Part shown: positions 7,211 to 15,767 of the stretch, piece by piece
Position numbering within the stretch: position 1 is the stretch's first letter
Layout of the letters: every line of letters begins with the position of its first letter
Made by a program: the position numbers and the translations under genes
The notes under the pieces: generated by a model
Database searches by the model: none
What the model was told of the DNA's origin: nothing
Seen by the model: only the letters and a program-made list of their open reading frames with translations
NCBI GenBank assembly: GCA_947491755.1
Contig: CANLKV010000001.1
Coordinates: 868,001 to 932,000, forward strand
DNA length: 64,000 bases
Source of the DNA: an uncultured Nonlabens sp.
GTDB taxonomy: Bacteria > Bacteroidota > Bacteroidia > Flavobacteriales > Flavobacteriaceae
Direction of reading: 5' to 3'

Positions 7211-10189
7211 ATGAAACAAATCTCTATATGGGCCATACTACTGGTATGCCTTGCTTCATATGGTCAGGACTTAACAGTAACACTAACTGACTTCAATACT
7301 TTTAAAGGATTACCACAATTACAGGTAGAGCTGGTCAACGCATCCCGCAACCTATCTATAAAACAAAATACAAATGAGCAGGGTAAGACCACTTTTAAAA
7401 ACCTGCCTAGTATTGATGGCTATGTGGTACGCTTCACAGGCAATTCGGCTTATTTTGAAGCAGAAAGTCAACCTATTGACATACGTTCTAATGAAAACCC
7501 ATCAGTAGTACTATCGTTATTATCAAAGTCAAGTACAGATCTTGAGGCGATCACAATCAATGCAAGTCAAAATGCTAGAATCAATCGCCGCAACGCAGAG
7601 GTTTCTTTTGAATTAGAGGCTCAGGAAATAAGAGAGTTGCCCGTGGAGGCTCGTGACATTACACGAGTACTGTATCGACTCCCTAATGTTACCCAGGCTA
7701 CTGGATTTTTCCCTGAGGCTCCTAATGTGAGTATCAATGGGGCTAATCCATTATTTGCATCCTATACTATTGATGGTATGGATAATAATGAGCGTTTTTT
7801 AGGTGGGCAACGTTTTAATATACCCGTGGGTTTTGTAAAAGATGTGACCGTTCTTACTAATAATTATAGTGCAGAGTACGGCCTAACTGAAAATGGTGTC
7901 ATCGATATAACCACAAAATCTGGTACGAACAATACGACAGGAGAGGTGTTTTTTCTTACCCGTCCTGGACCTAGTATCGATGGTGCCAGTCCATTTGCGC
8001 AGCGTGATTTGTCCGGTAATCAAGTAAAAAATGGTTTTGCAAGATACCAGACTGGTTTCGGTATAGGGGGAGCACTGGTAAAAGACAAAACCTTTTATTA
8101 TATCAATGCAGAACATACCACAGATGTAAAAGACAACCTGCTTTCTTCACCAGATCTGGGTGTGCTAGAGACGGTAGAGGGAACAAATACATTCAATTAC
8201 TTTTCTGCAAAAATTGACCAGCTGTGGAGCAGTAATTTGCGCAGTTCTTTACGTGCAAATGTAGGTTTTGTAGATATAGAGCGCCAGGGCGGCGGTCTTG
8301 ATGGAGGCGCCACATTCCCTAGTGCTGGCAATACACAAGAGCGCAATAGCATTAATATCGCGTTTAAGAACTCTTACAATCTAGGTTTATTGACAGGAGA
8401 GACAAACGTGCAATATTCCCGTTTTAGATGGAATTATGCGCAGCCATCAAATGCTGGTAGCCCCCAGGTAGTTGTGCGCAACCCTGGTGATCAAACTATT
8501 GCCATTTTAGGTCATCCAGGATTTGTATTTGATCAATTAGAAAATACCGTACAATTCCAACAGAAATTAAGTTACTTCCTTAATAATCATACCTTAAAAG
8601 GTGGGTTTAATTATATACGAGGTGATCATGAGCTATTAGGCGGCGGCAATCCTGCTGGAAACTACACGGTCGATTTGACCCAACAACAACTGGATGATTT
8701 ACGTGCTCAAAATCTGGGTGGCGCTTTGAATATAAACGATTTGCCTAGCGATGTACAGGTAACAAATTATGGAGTAGAGCTGCGCCCGGCACAGTTTGGG
8801 ACGAGTCAGGATATTTATTCTATTTATATTGAAGATTTATGGGCAGCTACAGAGCGATTAAATATCACCCTAGGATTGCGTTATGATTATGACGACCTAT
8901 CCGTAGGTGGTGGTACCACTGGAGATCGCAATAATCTTGCACCACGTGTCAACCTGAATTATCAACTATCTGAAAACAGCACCTTGCGTGGTGGTTATGC
9001 CATTAGCTATGGTAAAATCCCATATGCAGTATACAGTGATGCCTTACAACAAAACACCACTGGTGCTGACTATCGTGCACAAATACAAGAACTAATTGAT
9101 CTAGGTCAACTACCTGCAAATACAGATGTAGACCGTGTAACTTTTGATGGCAATTTAACAGCAAATGTTCAAAATGTGAGTTACCTACAAGGGCCAGATG
9201 CATCTAGTTTGCAGGGACAGCGCGAGGCAGCTTTTTCTAACGAAAGACGTATTTTAAATCCTAATGGATACGATAATCCATACTCACATCAATTTGCGAT
9301 AGGTTATCAAACGCAAATAGAAGACGACAAATTATTTTTTATTGATTTGATTCATAATAGAGGTGAGGACTTGCTGCGCCTGCGCAATTTGAATGCTGCA
9401 GCCCAGTATACGATAGACCCAGAAAATCCAGTAGTGCGCACTCTAGAGCAGGCAGATGCCTCTCGTCCTATTCCTATTACAAATGCAACAGCAACCATCG
9501 ATAGTCAGGTGCTTACTGGTGTAGCTCGTAATGTAATTATGACAGAAAATGGTGGGAGATCACGATACTACGCAGCAAGTTTTAATTTACAAAAGTCACA
9601 AGGAGATGATAATTATGCTTACCGCATCAATTATACATTGGCTAGTTTAAAAAATGACACAGAAGACATCAACTTTAGAGCACAAGATGCAAATAACTAC
9701 GCGCTGGAATACGGTCCCTCCATCAATGATCGTCGACACAATATTAACGGGATATTTAATTATTATCCATTAAAAGGGAGCACGATAACAGTTGCCTCGC
9801 TATTACAAAGCGGTCAACCTATCAATCGCATACCAGATGCAACTATTTTTGGCACTACAGATTTGAATGGGGACGGGAGCGGTTTTGGTGATGCTTATAC
9901 AGGAAATAGTGACCGCTCGCCAGGCGAGTCTCGTAATAATGATCGTTTGCCCTGGTCGTTCACCTTTGACGTGGGGCTACAGCATCAATTTGTGATAGCT
10001 GGCGATCAAAGACTGGAAATACGTGCAGACGTTTTCAATGTTTTCAATGTAGAAAACTTGAGCGGTTACAGTAACAACGCCACACAATCAAATCAAATAC
10101 AGGCGGGACCAGCCTCAAGCGGTACCTTTGTACAACGCAATGCAGGGCCACCTAGACAATTTCAATTTGGTGTGCGCTATTTGTTTTAA
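7211..10189 (+). CDS. TonB-dependent outer-membrane receptor with carboxypeptidase-like N-terminal domain
   Basis: A 992-residue protein with a signal peptide ending ASYGQ. Residues about 20-105 form a carboxypeptidase regulatory-like (CarboxypepD_reg) domain, then a plug domain carrying VSINGANPLFASYTIDGMDNNERF-type sequence (about 175-200) and a long beta-barrel ending in FQFGVRYLF with the terminal aromatic residue needed for barrel insertion. There is no downstream SusD partner, so it is not a standard SusCD pair; the next gene is an ABC binding lipoprotein. That order suggests that the receptor brings one compound across the outer membrane and hands it to the ABC importer. The substrate cannot be told from sequence. 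Confidence 0.9.
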   Translation: MKQISIWAILLVCLASYGQDLTVTLTDFNTFKGLPQLQVELVNASRNLSIKQNTNEQGKTTFKNLPSIDGYVVRFTGNSAYFEAESQPIDIRSNENPSVVLSLLSKSSTDLEAITINASQNARINRRNAEVSFELEAQEIRELPVEARDITRVLYRLPNVTQATGFFPEAPNVSINGANPLFASYTIDGMDNNERFLGGQRFNIPVGFVKDVTVLTNNYSAEYGLTENGVIDITTKSGTNNTTGEVFFLTRPGPSIDGASPFAQRDLSGNQVKNGFARYQTGFGIGGALVKDKTFYYINAEHTTDVKDNLLSSPDLGVLETVEGTNTFNYFSAKIDQLWSSNLRSSLRANVGFVDIERQGGGLDGGATFPSAGNTQERNSINIAFKNSYNLGLLTGETNVQYSRFRWNYAQPSNAGSPQVVVRNPGDQTIAILGHPGFVFDQLENTVQFQQKLSYFLNNHTLKGGFNYIRGDHELLGGGNPAGNYTVDLTQQQLDDLRAQNLGGALNINDLPSDVQVTNYGVELRPAQFGTSQDIYSIYIEDLWAATERLNITLGLRYDYDDLSVGGGTTGDRNNLAPRVNLNYQLSENSTLRGGYAISYGKIPYAVYSDALQQNTTGADYRAQIQELIDLGQLPANTDVDRVTFDGNLTANVQNVSYLQGPDASSLQGQREAAFSNERRILNPNGYDNPYSHQFAIGYQTQIEDDKLFFIDLIHNRGEDLLRLRNLNAAAQYTIDPENPVVRTLEQADASRPIPITNATATIDSQVLTGVARNVIMTENGGRSRYYAASFNLQKSQGDDNYAYRINYTLASLKNDTEDINFRAQDANNYALEYGPSINDRRHNINGIFNYYPLKGSTITVASLLQSGQPINRIPDATIFGTTDLNGDGSGFGDAYTGNSDRSPGESRNNDRLPWSFTFDVGLQHQFVIAGDQRLEIRADVFNVFNVENLSGYSNNATQSNQIQAGPASSGTFVQRNAGPPRQFQFGVRYLF

Positions 10190-10205
10190 AGTGAGGGATG
10201 AGTTC

Positions 10206-10221
10206 GGTTTCGCAAAAGCGA
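10206..10221. repeat. Degenerate palindrome copy between receptor and ABC genes
   Basis: GGTTTCGCAAAAGCGA resembles the 16-bp palindrome with several mismatches. It lies in the 93-base gap before the binding-protein gene, which also holds a small hairpin (ACTCC 10252-10256 with GGAGT 10264-10268) without a T run. Confidence 0.45.
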
Positions 10222-10282
10222 ATTTATAACATCCTATCATCAAAAAAATAGACTCCATTAACAGGAGTTCTAGCTATAGACT

Positions 10283-11521
10283 ATGAAGGAAAAAAGAAAT
10301 ATAAAGCTGGGATCTATTGCTACAATTTTAATTGTGGCGGTCTGGATTACAAGTTGTGGTAAGGGCACTAATGATGACAGCTCATTTGACCCCAGTAAAC
10401 ACAGCTGGGAGGAAATACAAAGTGAGGCTGCTGGTAAAACCGTGACATTTATGATGTGGGGCGGCGACCCAAAGATCAATGCCTATATCAATGGATATGT
10501 AGCGCCAGCACTTAAAAACGAGTACAACATTACGTTAGAAACGGCAAACGGACAGGGTAACGCCATTGTGCAATTATTAATGGCAGAAAAGCAAGCGGGA
10601 CAGCCCAGTAATATCGACATGATGTGGATCAATGGAGAGACTTTTTATCAATTGCGGCAGATAGAGGCGCTCTATGGTCCATTTGTAGATCAATTGCCTA
10701 ATGCAACTTATATAGACCTGGAGAATCCATTTATAAGCATGGACTTTCAAGAGAATATCAACGGGATGGAAGCACCATGGGGCAACGTGCAAATGACTTT
10801 AATCTACAATAGCGATAAGGTGCAAAACGTCCCGCAGACAAGAGCACAGTTGCTAGATTATGTAAAAAAGTACCCAGGAACTTTTACCATAGACAATCAT
10901 TTTACAGGGCTTACCTTTCTTAAAGCTTTACTTATCGATATTGCCGGTGATGAAGAATCGCTCAAAGGTGATTTTAATGCCCAGAAATATGAAAAATATA
11001 CTGCAGAGCTATGGAGCTATTTCAACAAGTTAAAACCTTACCTGTGGAAGCAAGGGACAGTTTTTCCCGAGAATGTTGCCCAAATGCATCAATTGTTTGC
11101 GGCAGGAGAACTCTATTTTACCATGAGTAATAATGATGCTGAGGTCGATAATAAAATTAACGAGGGTTTATTTCCTCCCAGTGCAAGGGCGTACGTGCCG
11201 GACTTTGGTACCATACAAAACAGTCATTATCTAGGTATTCCTAAAAACGGAAGGGATAAGGCGGCAGCTATGGTGGCGATCAATTTTTTGCTATCACCAG
11301 AGGCACAGCTAGAAAAATTAGATCCACAGGTATGGGGTGATGGCACCGTGTTGAACCTAGAAGAACTACCTGTGTCGATGGCAGCCCGATTCAATGATCT
11401 CCCAGCGCGCAAATATGCGCCATCCAGGGATTCCATTCAATCCAAAGCAAGGATGGAGCTAGCGCCAGAATATATGATACGCCTTGCCGAAGATTTCAGG
11501 GATCAAATAATAAACCAGTAG
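10283..11521 (+). CDS. ABC transporter substrate-binding lipoprotein (YnjB-like)
   Basis: A 412-residue extracellular solute-binding protein. The signal peptide ends in the lipobox ITSC (cysteine near residue 25), so it is anchored in a membrane facing the periplasm. The mature part begins with VTFMMWGGDPKINAYINGYVAP and contains NIDMMWINGETFYQLRQ and APWGNVQMTLIYNSDKV, a pattern I associate with the E. coli YnjB family rather than with sugar-binding proteins. It stands at the head of a four-gene importer: two permeases and an ATPase follow with almost no spacing. The ligand is unknown; YnjB itself has no firmly established ligand. The family call is from recall of motifs, not a search. Confidence 0.82.
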   Translation: MKEKRNIKLGSIATILIVAVWITSCGKGTNDDSSFDPSKHSWEEIQSEAAGKTVTFMMWGGDPKINAYINGYVAPALKNEYNITLETANGQGNAIVQLLMAEKQAGQPSNIDMMWINGETFYQLRQIEALYGPFVDQLPNATYIDLENPFISMDFQENINGMEAPWGNVQMTLIYNSDKVQNVPQTRAQLLDYVKKYPGTFTIDNHFTGLTFLKALLIDIAGDEESLKGDFNAQKYEKYTAELWSYFNKLKPYLWKQGTVFPENVAQMHQLFAAGELYFTMSNNDAEVDNKINEGLFPPSARAYVPDFGTIQNSHYLGIPKNGRDKAAAMVAINFLLSPEAQLEKLDPQVWGDGTVLNLEELPVSMAARFNDLPARKYAPSRDSIQSKARMELAPEYMIRLAEDFRDQIINQ

Positions 11522-11535
11522 GAAAAAGATTGAGT

Positions 11536-12387
11536 ATGACTCGTAAAATAGCTTTGATTTTTTACATTCTGTTTGCCGCTGTGCCAGTGGTTTGCGGGCT
11601 GTTCTATGCTATTTTTTACAGTTTAGGACTCACTGGAATTTTGAGTGACGGCTTGACGCTATCACACTGGGAGCAAACGCTTAGCTCGTCAACGTTTTAT
11701 AAATCAATAGGCTATAGTTTGTTCATTGCTCTCGTAGTCATGACTATTTCGATTGTACTAGCTCTATGGATTACTATAAGCTGGTTGCAAGACCTTAAAA
11801 AGGGTATATTGTCTTACATGATTTATTTGCCACTAGCATTTCCAGCGATTGTCATGGCCTTTTTTAGTTTTCAGCTGCTATCAAAAAGCGGTTTTTTAAG
11901 TAGGGTAGCTCACTCGATGGGAGTCATTAACCAACTACAGCAATTTCCTGACTGGATTAATGATGCCTATGGCGTGGGAATCATCTTCAGTTTATGTTTA
12001 TTAATTACACCTTTTTTTATAATTCTTTTTTCAAACTTATATCACAATGAGCGCATACCCGCGCTAGCGCATCTAGCAGCCACACTAGGAGCCTCTCAAA
12101 ATCAAATTGTCTGGCGCGTTGTTATTCCTGTTTTGCTTAAAAAAAGTGCATTTACCATTTTTCTGTTTGTTTTATTTGTAATGGGGACCTACGAGATACC
12201 ACTACTGTTAGGACGCCAGGATCCCTCGATGTTATCTGTCTTAATTATACAGAAACTTCAAAAATTTAATCTTGCAGACATACCACAGGCCTATACTATG
12301 GCTGTTATTTATGTGATAATTATAGGGACAGTGGTGGCTATCTTATTTTATGGTAAACCGCAGTTTTTTAAAAATAGTGCGCAATGA
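11536..12387 (+). CDS. ABC transporter permease (first of two, YnjC N-half-like)
   Basis: An integral membrane protein of 283 residues with about six hydrophobic segments and an EAA-type loop ALAHLAATLGASQNQIVWRVVIP near residue 180, which contacts the ATPase in binding-protein-dependent importers. I place the start at the ATG at 11536 rather than the TTG six bases upstream; it gives the positively charged MTRK before the first membrane segment. In E. coli the comparable YnjC is one long protein with two permease halves; here the halves are separate genes. It overlaps the next permease by four bases (ATGA), indicating translational coupling. Confidence 0.87.
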   Translation: MTRKIALIFYILFAAVPVVCGLFYAIFYSLGLTGILSDGLTLSHWEQTLSSSTFYKSIGYSLFIALVVMTISIVLALWITISWLQDLKKGILSYMIYLPLAFPAIVMAFFSFQLLSKSGFLSRVAHSMGVINQLQQFPDWINDAYGVGIIFSLCLLITPFFIILFSNLYHNERIPALAHLAATLGASQNQIVWRVVIPVLLKKSAFTIFLFVLFVMGTYEIPLLLGRQDPSMLSVLIIQKLQKFNLADIPQAYTMAVIYVIIIGTVVAILFYGKPQFFKNSAQ

Positions 12388-13154
12388 TAAAACGTATCTG
12401 TCAGCTATTTTTTGCCATAAGTATTTTCTTTGCTATTGGGTTTTTAGTAGTGATCAGCCTGGGCGGCAACTGGACTTACCCGGCATTGCTGCCGGCCACT
12501 GTATCACTTGACAACTGGAGGGTGATGCTCATCTCAGACAGTAGTTTGTGGAAGGCTTTTTTACAATCAATGCTTATATCTTTAACAGTTGCAGCGGTTA
12601 CCACAACGGCTGCATTTGTAACCAGTAAGCATATTGCGCATAGCAAATACCGCAGCCAGCTATTATTGCTATCCTACATTCCTTACGTTCTCTCGCCGGT
12701 AATCATTGCAGCAACCTTACATTTCTTTTTTATATACAGTCAGTTGTCGGGAACAATAGTAGGGGTGATGTTGGCACAGTTTTTCATCGCTTATCCATTT
12801 GGTGTTATTATTTTGAATAACTTCTGGAATCCCAGGATGCGTTCTATTGAAGAACTGGCTCTCACGCTGGGCAGTTCCAGCTGGAGCACCTGGTATAAGG
12901 TGTTATTACCTATTTCAAAAAACGCATTGTTACTTTGTTTTTTTCAAACATTTCTGGTGTCTTGGTTTGAATTTGGACTTACAAACCTAATAGGGGTGGG
13001 CAGCGTTCAAACGCTTACAGTCAGAGTTTTTAGTTTTATAAACGAGGCAAACATTTTTTATGCTGCTATTGCCAGCTGTCTATTGATTCTACCACCCATG
13101 CTGCTTATATGGCTCAATAAAAGGTATATTTTTAATACGCAAACTTTAATTTAA
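12384..13154 (+). CDS. ABC transporter permease (second of two)
   Basis: A 256-residue inner-membrane protein with about six hydrophobic helices. The EAA loop reads IEELALTLGSSSWSTWYKVLLP near residue 155. It overlaps the previous permease by four bases and abuts the ATPase gene (the stop ends at 13154 and the next ATG is at 13155), so the importer is made from one coupled message. Together with the first permease it forms the membrane channel for the substrate delivered by the binding lipoprotein. Confidence 0.87.
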   Translation: MIKRICQLFFAISIFFAIGFLVVISLGGNWTYPALLPATVSLDNWRVMLISDSSLWKAFLQSMLISLTVAAVTTTAAFVTSKHIAHSKYRSQLLLLSYIPYVLSPVIIAATLHFFFIYSQLSGTIVGVMLAQFFIAYPFGVIILNNFWNPRMRSIEELALTLGSSSWSTWYKVLLPISKNALLLCFFQTFLVSWFEFGLTNLIGVGSVQTLTVRVFSFINEANIFYAAIASCLLILPPMLLIWLNKRYIFNTQTLI

Positions 13155-13898
13155 ATGACAAATATACCATTGCTAGAGGCGCAAAATATTACCAAGAGTT
13201 TTTCGGGAGAGCTAGTGTTGAGGGATGTTTCATTTTCTTTACATCAACACCAGGTGCTTAGTATTTTAGGGAGGTCAGGCAGCGGCAAAACCACACTTTT
13301 AAAAATTCTTGCTGGTTTGTTGCGGGAAGATAGTGGGGAAATTTCGCTTTCGCGAAAGCGAATGAATGAGACGCCGCCTAACAAGCGCAACATTGTTTAT
13401 TTATATCAAGATGCATTGCTTTTTCCTCATCTCAATGTTTTTGAGAATGTTGCCTTTGGTTTACGACTGCGTAAGATATCTGTAGAACAATTAAAAGCGC
13501 AGGTTAATCATCTGCTGGATGAAATAGGGCTGAAAGAACACGCTACCAAAATGCCCAATCAATTATCAGGCGGGCAGCGACAACGGGTTTCTTTTGCTCG
13601 CGCACTGGTAATCAATCCTAAAGTATTATTACTCGATGAGCCATTTGGAGCGCTGGACGCAGATACAAGGGCACAAATGCAGCAGTTGTTTAAAAAAGTA
13701 GCAGCACGCTATCAATTGACAGCTGTTTTTATTACCCATGATTTGAAAGAGGCGCTCACTATGGGAGACCACATAGGCAAAATCGAGAATGGCGCGCTGC
13801 GTTTGTATCACAGCCCTCAAGATTTTTTTAATGATCATACTAATGGAGCGCAGGCAGAGGCAGAATTTTGGGATCAATTTACAAAAGAACGCCAATAA
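13155..13898 (+). CDS. ABC transporter ATP-binding protein (YnjD-like)
   Basis: A 247-residue ABC ATPase. Walker A GRSGSGKTT is at residues 39-47, the signature LSGGQRQR near 137, Walker B VLLLDEPFGALD near 157 and the switch HD in FITHDLKEA near 195. It energises the importer formed with the two permeases just upstream. A perfect copy of the 16-bp palindrome lies inside the gene in a surface segment between Walker A and the Q-loop (LSRKR), lengthening a loop that is variable in the family. A 24-base gap with a short hairpin (ACCTG 13905-13909 with CAGGT 13914-13918) separates it from the radical SAM gene. Confidence 0.92.
   Translation: MTNIPLLEAQNITKSFSGELVLRDVSFSLHQHQVLSILGRSGSGKTTLLKILAGLLREDSGEISLSRKRMNETPPNKRNIVYLYQDALLFPHLNVFENVAFGLRLRKISVEQLKAQVNHLLDEIGLKEHATKMPNQLSGGQRQRVSFARALVINPKVLLLDEPFGALDADTRAQMQQLFKKVAARYQLTAVFITHDLKEALTMGDHIGKIENGALRLYHSPQDFFNDHTNGAQAEAEFWDQFTKERQ
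13345..13360. repeat. 16-bp palindrome, perfect copy, inside ABC ATPase gene
   Basis: Perfect copy with symmetric flanks (20-base inverted repeat 13343-13362), read as LSRKR in the host protein, the third reading frame of the repeat. Confidence 0.9.
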
Positions 13899-13922
13899 AT
13901 AATGACCTGATTACAGGTTATA

Positions 13923-14894
13923 ATGAAGATATATATGACGACATTAAAAAAAGATTTTAATCATTTACAATCACTATACTGGGTTTTTACTCAGTTGTGT
14001 AATGATGATTGTGATCATTGTTATAATGATTCGAGCCCATTTGGTAAACGCATATCTCATGAGGATTGTATGGCGATTATTGCAAATATGCCAGACCGTA
14101 TCGACCGCATCATTTTAAGTGGTGGAGAACCTCTAGCAGATATTAAACTATTGCATGCGATACTGGACCGTATAAAACGGAAATATAAAGGAGAGACTCA
14201 AGTAATGATCCAGACAAATGGTGATTTATTAACTAGGGAAAAGCTACAAGTACTCATTGAAAAAGGAGTAACTAGGTTTGACATTGCCAGTATAGATCGG
14301 TATCATAAAAAAGCAGGGAGTCGCCTGATGGAGCTGGCAGATATTTTTGAAAGTTGTGGTGTGATAGGAACAGAAAAGGACCCGCTTATCGAGGGAGGTC
14401 ATTATCTAGCAGAAAATCCTTTGAGTTGGGGTTATTGGGGAGCAAGTGAAGATATGTGGTTGGGCGGCAACTGGGCTCGAGGTAAAGCCATGAAGCATGA
14501 TATCTGGATGAAAGATCCCAGTCATAACTTCTGCTCTATTTTAAGTGGTGCCCGCAACTTCCTAGGAGGCTATGATGACATCCCTAATGAAATAAGCATT
14601 CAATTATGGCGTATCAATCCCTGTTGTCCCGGCACTCATTTTCCTATGGGTGATGCCCGTAAGCACAAGGTGAGTGAGGTACTGCAGCGAGCCAGTCAAA
14701 ACTTTGTTTTTAAAATGCTCAATGATGGTGAACCGCTCAAAATGGGTCTTGAATTAGGAATAACCGAAGAAGAGGCACGGAAGACCAATGAAGAATTACA
14801 AAATATTTGCTTGTATTGTGATCATTTTTTAAAATGCAATAAGGATAAAATATTTGATGAAAATGGGGTCAAACCAACGTCGGTTCAGCTTTAA
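13923..14894 (+). CDS. Radical SAM protein with SPASM-like C-terminal cysteines, unknown reaction
   Basis: A 323-residue radical SAM enzyme. The CX3CX2C cluster motif is C26, C30, C33 (CNDDCDHC), followed by the SAM-binding GGEP near residue 65. The C-terminal third has a CC pair at 234-235 (NPCCPG) and C296, C299, C305 in a CX2CX5C arrangement, which matches the core of SPASM auxiliary-cluster domains. A Trp/Gly-rich stretch near 165-190 (WGYWGAS, MWLGGNWARG) is unusual. No small peptide substrate gene of RiPP type is obvious next to it. It follows the ABC importer on the same strand and precedes a secreted rhodanese, so it may act on the imported compound or on sulfur or selenium chemistry. 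An alternative start is the ATG at 13935. Confidence 0.85.
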   Translation: MKIYMTTLKKDFNHLQSLYWVFTQLCNDDCDHCYNDSSPFGKRISHEDCMAIIANMPDRIDRIILSGGEPLADIKLLHAILDRIKRKYKGETQVMIQTNGDLLTREKLQVLIEKGVTRFDIASIDRYHKKAGSRLMELADIFESCGVIGTEKDPLIEGGHYLAENPLSWGYWGASEDMWLGGNWARGKAMKHDIWMKDPSHNFCSILSGARNFLGGYDDIPNEISIQLWRINPCCPGTHFPMGDARKHKVSEVLQRASQNFVFKMLNDGEPLKMGLELGITEEEARKTNEELQNICLYCDHFLKCNKDKIFDENGVKPTSVQL

Positions 14895-14905
14895 TTGATG
14901 ATATA

Positions 14906-15106
14906 ATGCTCGCTTTGTTCCCCAGATGGTTTATAAAAGTGATGGTGGTATTGTGGGCTGTCAGTCTTGCCATTGTAGTCTATGAAGCTCTTTTTGAAAC
15001 TTTGCAATTCAAGCATGTATGGCTTGCAGCTTTATATATTACAGCCATTTGTTATACGTTAAAACTAGGGAGCCATGACGCAAAACATAAAAACACAGAT
15101 GATTAA
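14906..15106 (+). CDS. Small two-helix membrane protein, unknown
   Basis: A 66-residue protein with two hydrophobic segments (about residues 10-27, FIKVMVVLWAVSLAIVVYE, and 37-54) joined by a short polar turn, ending in a charged tail (KLGSHDAKHKNTDD). I do not recognise a family. It starts 11 bases after the radical SAM gene and overlaps the start of the rhodanese gene by eight bases, so it is translated as part of the cluster. It may be an inner-membrane partner of the importer or of the periplasmic rhodanese; that is guesswork from position. Confidence 0.6.
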   Translation: MLALFPRWFIKVMVVLWAVSLAIVVYEALFETLQFKHVWLAALYITAICYTLKLGSHDAKHKNTDD

Positions 15107-15581
15107 ATTAGTCGTGATCTCATTACTATCTATTATAGGTTTTCATGCACAAGGTCAATCAATCGATAGTGTGCTTCAAAAATATAATAACCATAGTGTT
15201 CCCTATATTCAGGTGGAAGAACTAGCAGCACATTATGAAGAGTATGTAATTCTAGATACCCGCAAGAAAGAAGAGTTTGAGGTAAGTCATTTACCCGGAG
15301 CAATATGGGTAGGCGAAAAGTTTGCCAACCCAGTCCCTGCCAACAAAGATCAAAAGATTGTTGTTTATTGCACTATAGGTGTGCGCAGTGAAGATTACGG
15401 TGAGCAATTACGGCAAGCTGGTTTTAAGAATACATTCAATCTTTATGGAAGTATATTTGCTTGGAAAGATGCGGGTCAACCATTAGTAGATACCGCAAAT
15501 AAGACTACCGAAAAAGTACATACCTATAATAAAGAGTGGTCTAGGTTTCTTAAAACGGGAGTGAAGATTTATAAAAAATAA
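15099..15581 (+). CDS. Secreted single-domain rhodanese (sulfurtransferase-like)
   Basis: A 160-residue protein with a clear signal peptide (MIKLVVISLLSIIGFHAQGQ) and one rhodanese domain. Conserved features are LDTRKKEEFEVSHLPGAIWVG and the active-site loop CTIGVRS with the catalytic Cys at residue 91. I prefer the ATG at 15099, since it starts exactly at the signal peptide; an upstream ATG at 15075 would add eight polar residues. It would carry a persulfide in the periplasm. In E. coli the secreted rhodanese YnjE follows ynjBCD in the same way, although YnjE is longer and multi-domain. It ends 10 bases before a tiny membrane gene. Confidence 0.88.
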   Translation: MIKLVVISLLSIIGFHAQGQSIDSVLQKYNNHSVPYIQVEELAAHYEEYVILDTRKKEEFEVSHLPGAIWVGEKFANPVPANKDQKIVVYCTIGVRSEDYGEQLRQAGFKNTFNLYGSIFAWKDAGQPLVDTANKTTEKVHTYNKEWSRFLKTGVKIYKK

Positions 15582-15591
15582 GATTTAGATA

Positions 15592-15765
15592 ATGGAAATC
15601 CCTAAGTGGTTTTGGCAAATATTACTGGTAAGTAGTCTCACGGGCAGTGTTATTACCATTTACTTGATGGTTACAGGGACTCAAGACCGCAGTTACATCT
15701 GGTACTTGTTTTTGTTTTTAATGGCCGTATGGTTTGCGTTGAGACAATTGAGAAAATCTTCCTGA
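15592..15765 (+). CDS. Very small two-helix membrane protein, unknown
   Basis: A 57-codon open frame with an ATG 10 bases after the rhodanese stop and a TGA at 15763-15765. It starts MEIPKWFWQILL and has two hydrophobic segments (about residues 7-27 and 36-51) with an Arg/Lys-rich end (RQLRKSS). Its position in the operon, its start-stop spacing and its membrane-like composition argue that it is real. I know no family for it. Its stop lies two bases from the end of the convergent gene at 15768, so there is no room for a separate terminator. Confidence 0.6.
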   Translation: MEIPKWFWQILLVSSLTGSVITIYLMVTGTQDRSYIWYLFLFLMAVWFALRQLRKSS

Positions 15766-15767
15766 CT

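Noticed and set aside
13345..13360. Palindrome copies acting as intrinsic terminators
   Set aside because: Most copies lie inside genes and none of the perfect ones is followed by a T run.
15075..15581. Rhodanese start at 15075
   Set aside because: It puts eight polar residues before a clean signal peptide that starts at 15099.
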